Part shown: positions 6,585 to 13,900 of the stretch, one piece after another | How the letters are laid out: each line of letters opens with the position of its first letter | Position numbering within the stretch: position 1 is the stretch's first letter | Notes under the pieces: model-generated | What the model was told of the DNA's origin: nothing | The model's input: the letters and a program-made list of their open reading frames with translations, nothing else | Databases searched by the model: none | Source: an uncultured Lachnospiraceae bacterium | GTDB taxonomy: Bacteria; Bacillota; Clostridia; Lachnospirales; Lachnospiraceae | DNA length: 13,915 nt | Assembly (NCBI GenBank): GCA_900553355.1 | Contig: USDK01000068.1 | Location: 1 to 13,915 of the forward strand | Reading direction: 5' to 3' | Position numbers and translations under genes: made by a program

Positions 6585-7673
6585 ATGAAAAAACTGATCA
6601 CTTTGTCACTTGGCATTTTCTGTGCCGCCCTTTTTCTTCTCTCTGGCTGCAGCGGCCAGTCTGCCGATGAATATGCAGGCGAAACCATTACGTCATTAAA
6701 AGAAGGAGATGCCTCTTCCTTTTCTCCACTTCTGGAAGCCGGTCTTTCTGACGTGAGTGATGATTTTGTCCTTCAGTGTCCGGAAGAAATCAAAGAGCCT
6801 TATCTTGAATTGCTGCAGGATGCCTTCGCTTCCATTCAGTTCCAGGTGGAACCTGCCAAAGAACGAAATGACGGGATCTACTCCGTTTCCATCACCTATA
6901 CTCCCGTTGATCTGGGTGAAACTGTACGTTCCACCAATGAGGAGACTGCCACGGATCCGCCGTCTGCCGACTTTACAGAAACGATGCTGGCAGTTCTTAA
7001 AACCGACTCGGATCTGATTAAAAATGCCCCGGCATCCGGAACCGAAACCACCACAGATCTTAAAGTGACAGAGACTGAAGACGGCTTTTCCATTGCCGAA
7101 GAAGATCTCCTGACTTTCCTGAAATCGGCACTTCCAGGCTTCATGGAGCCTTACAACACGTTCTGTGAGCTCTATGATATGCGTGACTTCCTTATCTCTT
7201 ACCTGGACGCTTCTTTTAAGGGTGAGGTCACACAATTTGCCCTGCACACCGGACGGACAGAAGAAGAAGCCTATGAATGGTACCAGGCAGAGACCTTTGA
7301 TCCCCCGGAGGATCTAAGTGAAGCTTATATTCCAGGATATCAGGAGGCTCTGAAAAATATCATGAAACAGTGCGTCTATACCGTTGGTATCCCACGCAAA
7401 GATGCAGGACTGTTCAGCTATCAGATCGATGTGGCCGTCACCCCGAACAACAGTCTTGCCGATGCTTTTCACGAGTTTGAACAGGGCACCTATTATTCCA
7501 TTGACGAGGTCTCTGTGGGACTGGTAACGGCCCTGGAGAAATATGCTGCTGCTCCTACATACGGCACAGAAACAACCGTCACAGTACCTGTAAATATGGA
7601 GACTTTGATGAACGCTGACCAGGAAGGTTCTGATCTTGCCTCCCTTGCTGTCACGATCCTGCCTCTTCCCTGA
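6585..7673 (+). CDS. Lipoprotein of unknown function with an internal duplication
   Basis: A 362-residue secreted lipoprotein. The signal peptide MKKLITLSLGIFCAALFLLS ends in a lipobox Leu-Ser-Gly-Cys, with the lipidated Cys at residue 22, so the protein is anchored outside the membrane. An in-frame TTG at 6579 is possible, but the ATG at 6585 sits 7-10 nt after GGAGGGGG (6570-6577) and gives a standard signal peptide. The mature part is acidic and seems to contain two related halves. EPYLELLQDAFASI (71-84) resembles IPGYQEALKNIMKQ (219-232), each followed by a similar pattern ending in YTP or VTP. LAVLKT with GTETTTDLKV (135-151) resembles LVTALEK with GTETTVTVPV (293-316). The layout recalls Firmicute lipoproteins of the DUF5105 kind, but I do not recognise a function. 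Confidence 0.85.
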   Translation: MKKLITLSLGIFCAALFLLSGCSGQSADEYAGETITSLKEGDASSFSPLLEAGLSDVSDDFVLQCPEEIKEPYLELLQDAFASIQFQVEPAKERNDGIYSVSITYTPVDLGETVRSTNEETATDPPSADFTETMLAVLKTDSDLIKNAPASGTETTTDLKVTETEDGFSIAEEDLLTFLKSALPGFMEPYNTFCELYDMRDFLISYLDASFKGEVTQFALHTGRTEEEAYEWYQAETFDPPEDLSEAYIPGYQEALKNIMKQCVYTVGIPRKDAGLFSYQIDVAVTPNNSLADAFHEFEQGTYYSIDEVSVGLVTALEKYAAAPTYGTETTVTVPVNMETLMNADQEGSDLASLAVTILPLP

Positions 7674-7684
7674 AAATAATCTGT

Positions 7685-7701
7685 GAAATTGTTACAATTT
7701 C
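7685..7701. repeat. Perfect inverted repeat after the lipoprotein gene
   Basis: GAAATTG (7685-7691), a TTA loop and CAATTTC (7695-7701) form a perfect 7-bp stem 12 bp after the lipoprotein stop. TCTG (7680-7683) and CAGA (7706-7709) could extend it. No T-tract follows, so it is a poor terminator. It lies 39 bp upstream of the next promoter and could be an operator. Confidence 0.45.
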
Positions 7702-7739
7702 CTTTCAGAGATATGAAGCATTTTTATCCATTTTATATC

Positions 7740-7768
7740 TTGCCTTCCCATAAAGGAAAGAGTATTAT
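7740..7768 (+). promoter_or_regulatory. Promoter of the acyltransferase gene
   Basis: TTGCCT (7740-7745), a 17-bp spacer and TATTAT (7763-7768) predict a start near 7775 and a leader of about 18 nt, which begins with an ATG (7778) and carries the ribosome site GGGAGGAG. Confidence 0.68.
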
Positions 7769-7792
7769 CTCTCTGTAATGGGAGGAGATTTT

Positions 7793-8845
7793 ATGCAATC
7801 TGTGACAACAAAACCACGGGATTATCTGTTTGACAACTGTAAAGCATTTTTGATTTTAATGGTAGTATTGGGACATTTCACAGAAGGAAGCTACCAGCAG
7901 ACAGAATTTTTATATACATTGAAATGGCTGATCGTGTCATTTCACATGCCGGCTTTTATTTTCATCTCCGGCTATTTTTCCAAACGGGAGCTGTCAGCAG
8001 GTGCGTTGATCCGGAAACTGGGGATTCCATATCTGATCTATGAAGTCATTTATTATCTTTTATATACCCTGGTCCTCCACCGGCCGACCACTCTGGCATT
8101 ACTTTTCCCCAAATTTTCACTATGGTACATCCTGGCTCTTTTTGTCTGGAGGCTCATCACTCCACATGTGAAACGGATTCCGCACCATTTTCTGCTCTCG
8201 ATTCTTGCAGGACTGCTGATCGGCTGTGCAGGCGGCATGCCCAGCAATTTTTTAAGTATTCCAAGGATCCTTGTGTTTTATCCCTTCTTCCTGGCAGGTA
8301 TGTACTGTGACCGTTCCTGGATCACTCGTCTGCGGAGAAATTTATCCCGGCTTATAAGCGCCGCCGGCATACTGGCTTTTGTCGCTTATCTAATCCTGGA
8401 TCCATGGCATAAAGGACTGTCTGTCAAAATTTTTTATGGCCGTTACAGCTATGATTTTCTTGGACAAGATATCTTAAGCGGTATGCTCTGCAGACTGGTC
8501 TGCTACGGCATTGGTGCATTCATGACCTATGCCATCCTGATGCTGATGACAGAACGTCAGACCTTCTTTTCTTATATCGGCACACGTACGATGGCAATCT
8601 ATATTTTCCACGGTCTGATCTACTCCTGTATCAGAAGAGGAACTCCTCTTCTGGATCATATCGATACTCTGCCCGGAGCCTTGCTGCTCGTCACATTCTG
8701 TATCATACTGACAGGCGTATTATCGCTCCCACAGTTTACAGCTGTGACCAGCCGGATCTCGTCCCTGCATCTGCCGCAGTCTCCGGCAATTTCCAGGCCT
8801 GGGATCCGTATCTTTATCTGGAGGTCGACGTTTTATCCAAAATAA
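7793..8845 (+). CDS. Acyltransferase family 3 membrane protein
   Basis: A 350-residue polytopic membrane protein of the acyltransferase-3 family (PF01757), which O-acetylates or otherwise acylates cell-surface sugars; the closest style is the fucose 4-O-acetylase group. Residues 10-29 read DYLFDNCKAFLILMVVLGHF, with the conserved Gly-His at 27-28. Then come SFHMPAFIFISGYFSKR (49-65), the loop SLWYILALFVWRL (109-121) and a late IGTRTMAIYIFHGL (262-275). About ten hydrophobic spans are visible. ATG codons exist at 7778 and 7793. The second is chosen because GGGAGGAG lies between them, 5-6 nt before it. There is no glycan gene cluster nearby, so the acceptor cannot be inferred. The gene ends just ahead of a bidirectional terminator. 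Confidence 0.88.
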   Translation: MQSVTTKPRDYLFDNCKAFLILMVVLGHFTEGSYQQTEFLYTLKWLIVSFHMPAFIFISGYFSKRELSAGALIRKLGIPYLIYEVIYYLLYTLVLHRPTTLALLFPKFSLWYILALFVWRLITPHVKRIPHHFLLSILAGLLIGCAGGMPSNFLSIPRILVFYPFFLAGMYCDRSWITRLRRNLSRLISAAGILAFVAYLILDPWHKGLSVKIFYGRYSYDFLGQDILSGMLCRLVCYGIGAFMTYAILMLMTERQTFFSYIGTRTMAIYIFHGLIYSCIRRGTPLLDHIDTLPGALLLVTFCIILTGVLSLPQFTAVTSRISSLHLPQSPAISRPGIRIFIWRSTFYPK

Positions 8846-8846
8846 G

Positions 8847-8876
8847 AAAAACGGCTGCAGACGCGGCCGTTTTTTT
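8847..8876. terminator. Bidirectional terminator between convergent genes
   Basis: AAAAACGGC (8847-8855) pairs with GCCGTTTTT (8866-8874), with a T run to 8876 on the plus strand. The complement also ends in a run of five T, so it serves both the acyltransferase (stop at 8843-8845) and the DUF3841 gene, whose stop at 8875-8877 overlaps the hairpin tail. Confidence 0.88.
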
Positions 8877-9465
8877 ATTCTATCGATTCTCCCGGATGTA
8901 CGATTTTCTTTACCCATTCTCTGCGGATTTCCCAAAGGTTTCCACAGACATTAAAAATGGTCCACTCGTCAATCTCAAATGCACGTTTCCAGCTTTCCCG
9001 GATACGCGCTTCTTCTTCCGGAAACATCCCCTTATACTTTCCTGAAAGGAACTCAAAACTATTCTCCACTCCAATATCTTTCAAATGCTGACGGTATGCC
9101 TTTTTATCCTCCTCGTCTTTGGGAAGATAAATCCGATTCAGCACATAATCCCATTTTACATCATCAAAATAGATCACCTTGTCTTCCGGCACTTCCAGCA
9201 CATAGACAACTGTCCCCGGGATCGGCTTCAGACAGTTTTCCACACTGATGGAACACCAGATCGGAGCCTGAACATCGTCCGGCTTCGGAAGACGCTTTGA
9301 CGCCTCTTTTGTAAACCAGTCGTAGCTTTCCATAAATAATGGCGCAATGTCGCCAAAATGAAGCTCTACATATACTCTCTGGTTAATAATCCTTCCGTCT
9401 CGTTCCAGCTGATATAAGGTCTTATCATTTTGCCGGGTATAGAGTTTTACCGTTTTTTTGTCCAT
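8875..9465 (-). CDS. DUF3841 domain protein
   Basis: A 196-residue soluble protein without signal peptide or membrane segment. The N-terminal LYTRQNDKTLYQLERDGRII (8-27), the central SYDWFTKEASKRLP (47-60), APIWCSISVEN (67-77) and a strand-like VYVLEVPEDKVIYFDDVKWDYVLN (about 87-110) match the uncharacterised DUF3841 family. Function is not known, and I see no catalytic signature I can name. The ATG at 9465 follows GGAGGG at 6-nt spacing and lies 13 bp after the rarA stop, so the two are probably co-transcribed. It is the last gene before the terminator. Confidence 0.8.
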   Translation of the reverse strand: MDKKTVKLYTRQNDKTLYQLERDGRIINQRVYVELHFGDIAPLFMESYDWFTKEASKRLPKPDDVQAPIWCSISVENCLKPIPGTVVYVLEVPEDKVIYFDDVKWDYVLNRIYLPKDEEDKKAYRQHLKDIGVENSFEFLSGKYKGMFPEEEARIRESWKRAFEIDEWTIFNVCGNLWEIRREWVKKIVHPGESIE

Positions 9466-9478
9466 ACCTTTCCCTCCG

Positions 9479-10798
9479 TTATGATTTCTGATTTTTCCAT
9501 TCTTTAATCCTTTGAAGCCTCTCTTTGACCTGTGACTCTTTCCCCTGATCCGTAGGATGATAGTAGGTCGTACCGATGAGATTTTCGGGCAGACATTCCA
9601 TATGGGTCAGCTTTTCTTTCGTGTCATGGGCATACTCATAATCCTTTCCATAATCCAGTTCCTTCATAAGACGGGTAGGCGCATTCCGAAGCTGCAAGGG
9701 CACCGGCTCTGCCTGCCCATTTCTGACATCTCTTTTGCACGCTTCCACTGCCGTGTAGAGGGCATTGGACTTTGGCGCCATGGCAAGATAGGTCACCGCA
9801 TGGGTCAGATGTACATCACACTCCGGCATTCCCAGAAAGTGACAGGCCTGATAAGCAGCCACGGCCACCTGGAGCGCCTGGCTGTCTGCCATCCCTACAT
9901 CTTCGCTGGCAAACCGGATCAGCCTTCTGGCGATATACAGAGGATCTTCTCCTCCTTCCAGCATCCTGCACATCCAGTAGATTGCCGCATCGGGATCACT
10001 GTTCCGCATGGATTTATGCAGGGCGGAGATCAGATTATAGTGTTCTTCTCCATTTTTATCATAGAGAAGGGATTTCCGACTGATGCATTGAGCCAGGCTT
10101 TCATCCGTGACTACCATTCCCTCTGCGGTAATTCTGGCATTGGTCACCGCCATCTCCAGGGTGTTGAGCGCTGTTCTTGCATCTCCATTTGCAAATTCAG
10201 CAATCTTGCCAATCTGCCGATCTGTAATCTGTACATTCTGAGCTCCGAACCCTGACGGATGACTAAGCGCACGGCGAATCAGGGATTTCAGGTCTTCTGC
10301 CTCCAGCGCTTTCAGGACAAATACCTTACACCTGGATAAAAGAGCCGCATTGACCTCAAAAGACGGATTTTCCGTAGTCGCTCCGATCAGGACGATACTT
10401 CCCCGCTCTACAAATGGAAGAAATGCGTCCTGCTGGGCCTTATTAAAACGATGAATCTCGTCCACAAACAGTACGGTACGTTCGCCCATCCTCCGGCTCT
10501 GCTCTGCCTGACTCATGACATCTTTGATTTCTTTGATCCCACTGGTCACTGCACTGAAATTGATAAAATTTGCCCGTGTTCTGCTGGCTATGATGCTGGC
10601 CAGCGTTGTCTTTCCCACACCCGGAGGGCCCCAGAAGATCATAGAGGAAATCTGATCTTTTTCGATCAGCTGCCGCAGCATTTTCCCCGGACCCAGAAGA
10701 TGCTGCTGACCCACAAAGTCTTCCAGTGATGTGGGACGAATCCGGCTGGCAAGCGGCACGGTCTGCTGCCGGTCATCAAATAAACTGAGTTGTTCCAC
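9479..10798 (-). CDS. rarA: Replication-associated recombination ATPase RarA (MgsA)
   Basis: A clamp-loader-like AAA+ ATPase acting at stalled forks. The 439 residues show Walker A GPPGVGKTT (57-65), Walker B VLFVDEIHRF (109-118), sensor-1 GATTENPSFEVN, the arginine segment LLSRCKVF, then NGDARTALNTLE, SALHKSMRNSDPDAA, LIRFASEDVGMAD and the C-terminal LRNAPTRLMKELDYGKDYEYAHD. All follow E. coli RarA closely. The protein starts with GTG at 10798-10796, 7 nt after a GGGAGGG ribosome site. The N-terminus MEQLSLFDD contains QLSLF (3-7), a match to the beta-clamp binding consensus. The gene lies 27 bp after thiD and 13 bp before the DUF3841 gene. Confidence 0.96.
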   Translation of the reverse strand: MEQLSLFDDRQQTVPLASRIRPTSLEDFVGQQHLLGPGKMLRQLIEKDQISSMIFWGPPGVGKTTLASIIASRTRANFINFSAVTSGIKEIKDVMSQAEQSRRMGERTVLFVDEIHRFNKAQQDAFLPFVERGSIVLIGATTENPSFEVNAALLSRCKVFVLKALEAEDLKSLIRRALSHPSGFGAQNVQITDRQIGKIAEFANGDARTALNTLEMAVTNARITAEGMVVTDESLAQCISRKSLLYDKNGEEHYNLISALHKSMRNSDPDAAIYWMCRMLEGGEDPLYIARRLIRFASEDVGMADSQALQVAVAAYQACHFLGMPECDVHLTHAVTYLAMAPKSNALYTAVEACKRDVRNGQAEPVPLQLRNAPTRLMKELDYGKDYEYAHDTKEKLTHMECLPENLIGTTYYHPTDQGKESQVKERLQRIKEWKNQKS

Positions 10799-10825
10799 CT
10801 TACGTCCCTCCCTTTTGTAATCCGT

Positions 10826-11629
10826 CTATTTTGCAAATCTGCTCTGGATGTCGAATCCGTGATCCATAGGGCCGCTGCCTTTTCCAAGATCCAGCATGGC
10901 CTCCAGAGCTCCGGACAGATATTCTTTCGCTCTTTCCACTGCCTGGTCCAGATCGTATCCTTTTGCCAGGTTGGCCGCGATGGCGCTGGACAGGGTGCAT
11001 CCTGTGCCATGGGTATTAGGATTATCGATTCGTTTTCCATAAAACCATTTTCCCCTGCCATCCCGGTATAAAAGGTCGTTGGCATCATTCAGATGATGAC
11101 CTCCTTTACAGAGTACGGCGCAGTGGTAGGTTTGGCTGATCGCCTCTGCCGCCTTCATCATATCTTCCTCTGATCGAATTTGCAGGCCGGACAGCACCTC
11201 TGCCTCCGGAATATTCGGGGTCAGAACTGCTGCCAGCGGGAACAGACATTCTTTTAAGGTATCAATTGCCTCATCATTGATCAGTTTTGCACCGCTGGTG
11301 GCCACCATTACTGGATCCACCACGATATTTTCTGCATGATACTGTGTCAGCCTTCCTGCAATAGCACGGATCAGTCTGCCCGAAGATACCATCCCGATCT
11401 TCACCGCATCCGGATAAATATCTGTAAAAATATTATCCAGCTGATCCTCCAGGAACTCTGGCGCGGACTCCATGATGGAGGTAACTCCCTGTGTATTCTG
11501 TGCCGTCAGTGCCGTCACCGCGCTCATGGCATAGACGCCGTTTGCCAGCATGGTCTTAATGTCCGCCTGGATTCCGGCGCCTCCGCTGGAATCACTTCCT
11601 GCTATGGTCAGTGCTGTTTTTCTTGTCAT
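10826..11629 (-). CDS. thiD: Hydroxymethylpyrimidine/phosphomethylpyrimidine kinase
   Basis: Phosphorylates HMP to HMP-P and on to HMP-PP, the pyrimidine donor of thiamine synthesis; cytosolic, ribokinase fold. The 267 residues show GSDSSGGAGIQAD (11-23), VVDPVM (103-108), LTPNIPEAE (136-144), CKGGHH (174-179) and the anion-hole NTHGTGCTLSSA (205-216). It lacks a fused ThiE domain. The ATG at 11629 lies 38 bp inside the HAD gene, with GGGAG upstream at about 10-nt spacing, so translation is probably coupled. The length is normal. Confidence 0.96.
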   Translation of the reverse strand: MTRKTALTIAGSDSSGGAGIQADIKTMLANGVYAMSAVTALTAQNTQGVTSIMESAPEFLEDQLDNIFTDIYPDAVKIGMVSSGRLIRAIAGRLTQYHAENIVVDPVMVATSGAKLINDEAIDTLKECLFPLAAVLTPNIPEAEVLSGLQIRSEEDMMKAAEAISQTYHCAVLCKGGHHLNDANDLLYRDGRGKWFYGKRIDNPNTHGTGCTLSSAIAANLAKGYDLDQAVERAKEYLSGALEAMLDLGKGSGPMDHGFDIQSRFAK

Positions 11630-12320
11630 CTCGGTGAATCTCCCTTCTTTTTGTTTCAGATATCTGATTTATTTCTTCCCAGAATGCAGCGGAAGGCTTT
11701 AAACGTTCCAGATAGATATCTGCCAGCCCTTTGATTTCTTTTTTGTCCGATGCATTATAAGGTTCTTCTATTCCGACGGTCACAAAACCTGCTTTTGCAG
11801 CCGTCTCTACTGCGTACAAGGCATCTTCGAAAACCAGTGTCTCCTGTGGCTTTATCCCCAGATAACCGGCCGCCAGCCGGTAAATGTCCGGCTGATCCTT
11901 ACCTGCCCCTGCCTCTGTGCAGGTAAAGATTTTTCCGAAATAAGAACGGATTCCCAGCCGTTTGAAGGCGGCTTCTACAAGCGGCCGCTCCCCGGTTGTC
12001 GCCGCCGTCATCGGAATCCCCCGTCTCCTGAGTGATTCCAGAAGTTCTGCCGCTCCACTTTTCAAAGGCGCCTCCTCTTCATAAAATTCCCCTACAATCT
12101 CAAGGACGCCCGCAGCAATTTCTTCCGTTGTCTCCTGGATGGGATAGTGTCTCTTTATATATCCTGATGCTTCTTTGAGCGTCATCGGGTACAGGATCCG
12201 GCCCAGTCCTTCTTCTGCATGGATCCCCAGTCTCTCCAGATAGCGGACATCTGCCTCCTCCCAGATTCCCAGGGAATCCAGAAGTGTACCGTCCACATCG
12301 AAGATGGCTCCCTTAATCAT
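11592..12320 (-). CDS. HAD-family phosphatase in the thiamine cluster
   Basis: A 242-residue HAD hydrolase of the beta-phosphoglucomutase/phosphatase type with a helical cap. Motif I is FDVDGTLLDS, with the nucleophile Asp8 and acid Asp10. Motif II falls in MTAATTGE (104-111), motif III is Lys141 in GAGKDQPD, and motif IV is FEDA (164-167). The ATG overlaps the thiE stop as ATGA and follows AAGGAG (complement of 12329-12334). The last 20 residues are basic and extend beyond the usual fold, across the thiD start. The substrate cannot be read from sequence. Its place between thiE and thiD suggests a thiamine-pathway phosphate; HAD phosphatases acting on thiamine monophosphate are known in bacteria and plants. 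A general sugar-phosphate phosphatase is the alternative. Confidence 0.9.
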   Translation of the reverse strand: MIKGAIFDVDGTLLDSLGIWEEADVRYLERLGIHAEEGLGRILYPMTLKEASGYIKRHYPIQETTEEIAAGVLEIVGEFYEEEAPLKSGAAELLESLRRRGIPMTAATTGERPLVEAAFKRLGIRSYFGKIFTCTEAGAGKDQPDIYRLAAGYLGIKPQETLVFEDALYAVETAAKAGFVTVGIEEPYNASDKKEIKGLADIYLERLKPSAAFWEEINQISETKRREIHRDDKKNSTDHSRK

Positions 12321-12955
12321 TTTAGATTCTCCTTTACTGCAGTTTTTAATTCTGCTGCCGCTTTCCGGACGTCCGGCTGTGCAAAAATGGCGCTGATGAC
12401 AGCCACTCCGCAGATACCGCTGCCTGCAAGCTCAGCCACATTTTCTTTCGTGATCCCACCGATAGCGATCACCGGAATATCCACTGCCTCGCAGATCTCT
12501 TTCAGTGTCTGGAAACTCACCTCCGAGGCGTCCTTTTTGGAACTGGTAGGAAACACTGCCCCCACTCCCAGATAGTCTGCCCCGTGCTTCTCTGCCAGCA
12601 GAGCCTGCTCTACCGTACGGGCAGACACGCCGATGATCTTATCCGGCCCCAGTTTTTTCCGGACGTCTCCGGCCTCCATGTCGCTTTGTCCTACATGGAC
12701 ACCGTCCGCACCAACCTGAAGCGCCAGATCCACATCGTCGTTGATCACAAACGGCACCTTATATCTGGCACAAAGGGTCTTCAACTCCTCTGCCTCCTCC
12801 AGAAAATGCTGCCGATCCAGCTGCTTTTCCCGGATCTGCACAAAAGTAACGCCTCCTCTCAAGGCTTCTTCCGTCTGCTGAGCCAGGGTCTTTTCTCCCA
12901 GCCAGGAACGGTCTGTCACTGCATATAATAATAAATCTTTTCTATCGAACTTCAT
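12317..12955 (-). CDS. thiE: Thiamine-phosphate synthase
   Basis: Joins HMP-PP and thiazole phosphate to thiamine monophosphate. It is a cytosolic TIM-barrel enzyme of 212 residues, the usual length. Motifs in order are LYAVTD (10-15), FVQIREK (38-44), INDDVDLAL (71-79), GVHVGQSD (85-92), IGVSA (108-112), YLGVGAVFPTSSK (128-140), VIAIGGI (162-168) and GVAVISAI (183-190). The pyrophosphate- and Mg-binding residues usual for ThiE are present. The ATG at 12955 lies 14 bp inside thiM and follows GAGGGG at 6-nt spacing. The stop overlaps the HAD start by 4 bp. These overlaps indicate translational coupling. Confidence 0.97.
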   Translation of the reverse strand: MKFDRKDLLLYAVTDRSWLGEKTLAQQTEEALRGGVTFVQIREKQLDRQHFLEEAEELKTLCARYKVPFVINDDVDLALQVGADGVHVGQSDMEAGDVRKKLGPDKIIGVSARTVEQALLAEKHGADYLGVGAVFPTSSKKDASEVSFQTLKEICEAVDIPVIAIGGITKENVAELAGSGICGVAVISAIFAQPDVRKAAAELKTAVKENLK

Positions 12956-13766
12956 ATCTTGCCCCTCGCTCTAATGTTTCTGCATCCATATTGTAAACTG
13001 CATCAATAATCCGGTTCCGGTATGTGGCATTTCCGTCGCCTTCCTGCATCCGGCTCCAGCCTATCTCTCCGGCAAGTCCCATCACACAGACTGCCGCCGC
13101 AGAAGCCTCCAGCTTATGTTCCGGATTCGCCGCCAGAAACGCACACATCAGGCCCGACAGCTGACACCCGGTTCCGGTGATCCGTCCCATCTCCGGTCTT
13201 CCGTTACGGATCACATAACAGATACTTCCGTCACTGACCAGGTCAATCGCCCCGGTCACCGCCACAATGCTTCCGGACTTTTCAGCAAATGCCTTCACAA
13301 ATGTAATGCTTTCCTCCAGATTTCCCTCTGTCACTGCATCCGCTACATCCGCATCCACACCATGGGTAGTCCTGCTGCCTGCGGCCAGACTTTTCATCTC
13401 CGAGATATTTCCCCGGATCACATCAAACCCTATTTCCTCCATCAGACCTGCCGCCGTCTTCGTCCTGAGTTCGCTGGCCCCGGCTCCCACCGGATCCAGC
13501 AAAGTGGCGTGTCCCAGCTCCTTTGCCTTCCTTCCGGCAGCATACATCCCATCGATGGTACGCCGGTTCAACGTCCCGATATTAATATTCAGACCCTCAC
13601 ACAGAGACGTGATCTCCGCCGCATCCACAGGCTCATCCGACATGATCGGACTTCCTCCGCAGGCCAGGATCATATTCGCCACATCATTGACCGTAACATA
13701 ATTCGTAATATTATGCACCAGCGGCGCACACTCCCGCACCCTGCTCAAAAATTCACCAAACACCAT
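12942..13766 (-). CDS. thiM: Hydroxyethylthiazole kinase
   Basis: Phosphorylates 4-methyl-5-(2-hydroxyethyl)thiazole for salvage into thiamine. The chosen start, ATG at 13766, gives 274 residues, the family length, and follows GGAGGT (complement of 13774-13779) at 7-nt spacing. A longer frame from 13814 adds 16 unconserved residues and would begin upstream of the predicted transcript, so it is rejected. Motifs are PLVHNITNYVTVNDVAN (15-31), GGSPIMSDEP (37-46), NIGTL (62-66), LLDPVGAGAS (89-98), VIRGN (116-120) and the anion-hole GTGCQLSG (198-205) with Cys201. It is the first gene of the thiM-thiE-HAD-thiD run. No TPP riboswitch precedes it. Confidence 0.96.
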   Translation of the reverse strand: MVFGEFLSRVRECAPLVHNITNYVTVNDVANMILACGGSPIMSDEPVDAAEITSLCEGLNINIGTLNRRTIDGMYAAGRKAKELGHATLLDPVGAGASELRTKTAAGLMEEIGFDVIRGNISEMKSLAAGSRTTHGVDADVADAVTEGNLEESITFVKAFAEKSGSIVAVTGAIDLVSDGSICYVIRNGRPEMGRITGTGCQLSGLMCAFLAANPEHKLEASAAAVCVMGLAGEIGWSRMQEGDGNATYRNRIIDAVYNMDAETLERGARYEVR

Positions 13767-13785
13767 ACCGTATACCTCCGGAAAT

Positions 13786-13814
13786 ATTATAACAGGGGAC
13801 GTACACTTTTGCAA
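13786..13814 (-). promoter_or_regulatory. Promoter of thiM, embedded in a tandem repeat
   Basis: On the minus strand TTGCAA (complement of 13809-13814), a 17-bp spacer and a perfect TATAAT (complement of 13786-13791) predict a start near 13779, about 13 nt before the thiM ATG. The leader would consist of little more than the ribosome site. The -35 box is part of the first 22-bp repeat unit. Confidence 0.72.
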
Positions 13815-13860
13815 AAGGGGACAGGGTGAAATGCAATTGGGGACACCGGAAAACGCGATT
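13795..13860. repeat. Three degenerate 22-bp tandem units (GGGGAC...GC)
   Basis: GGGGAC occurs at 13795, 13817 and 13839, exactly 22 bp apart. Each unit also has GC at its positions 17-18 followed by purine, A and two A/T bases, so the pattern is GGGGAC-N10-GCRAWW. The intervening ten bases differ. The array covers the thiM -35 box and ends where the hairpin begins. It could be remnants of a transposable or REP-like element, or a set of phased protein sites. Confidence 0.65.
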
Positions 13861-13862
13861 GG

Positions 13863-13900
13863 GCTGTCGCACTAAATAATTAGTGCGGCAGCACTTTTTT
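13863..13900 (+). terminator. Strong hairpin with T-tract at the right edge
   Basis: A 13-bp stem (13863-13875 with 13880-13892, one G-T wobble) around an ATAA loop is followed after AC by six T (13895-13900). It has the form of a rightward intrinsic terminator. No rightward gene precedes it: the nearest gene is thiM on the opposite strand. It may belong to a mobile-element end or block antisense transcription. On the minus strand there is no T-tract. Confidence 0.65.

Noticed and set aside
7685..7701. Intrinsic terminator after the lipoprotein gene
   Set aside because: The stem is AT-rich and no T-tract follows; it is kept only as an inverted repeat.
11592..11629. Frameshift in the HAD gene or thiD
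   Set aside because: Both proteins are complete, and thiD has its own ribosome site inside the HAD gene, so a true overlap explains the arrangement.
13767..13814. Longer thiM form starting at 13814
   Set aside because: The extra 16 residues are unconserved, the region contains the promoter boxes, and the ATG at 13766 has a perfectly placed GGAGGT.
13795..13860. CRISPR array
   Set aside because: The units are contiguous 22-bp tandem repeats with no separate spacers, only three copies, and no cas genes.
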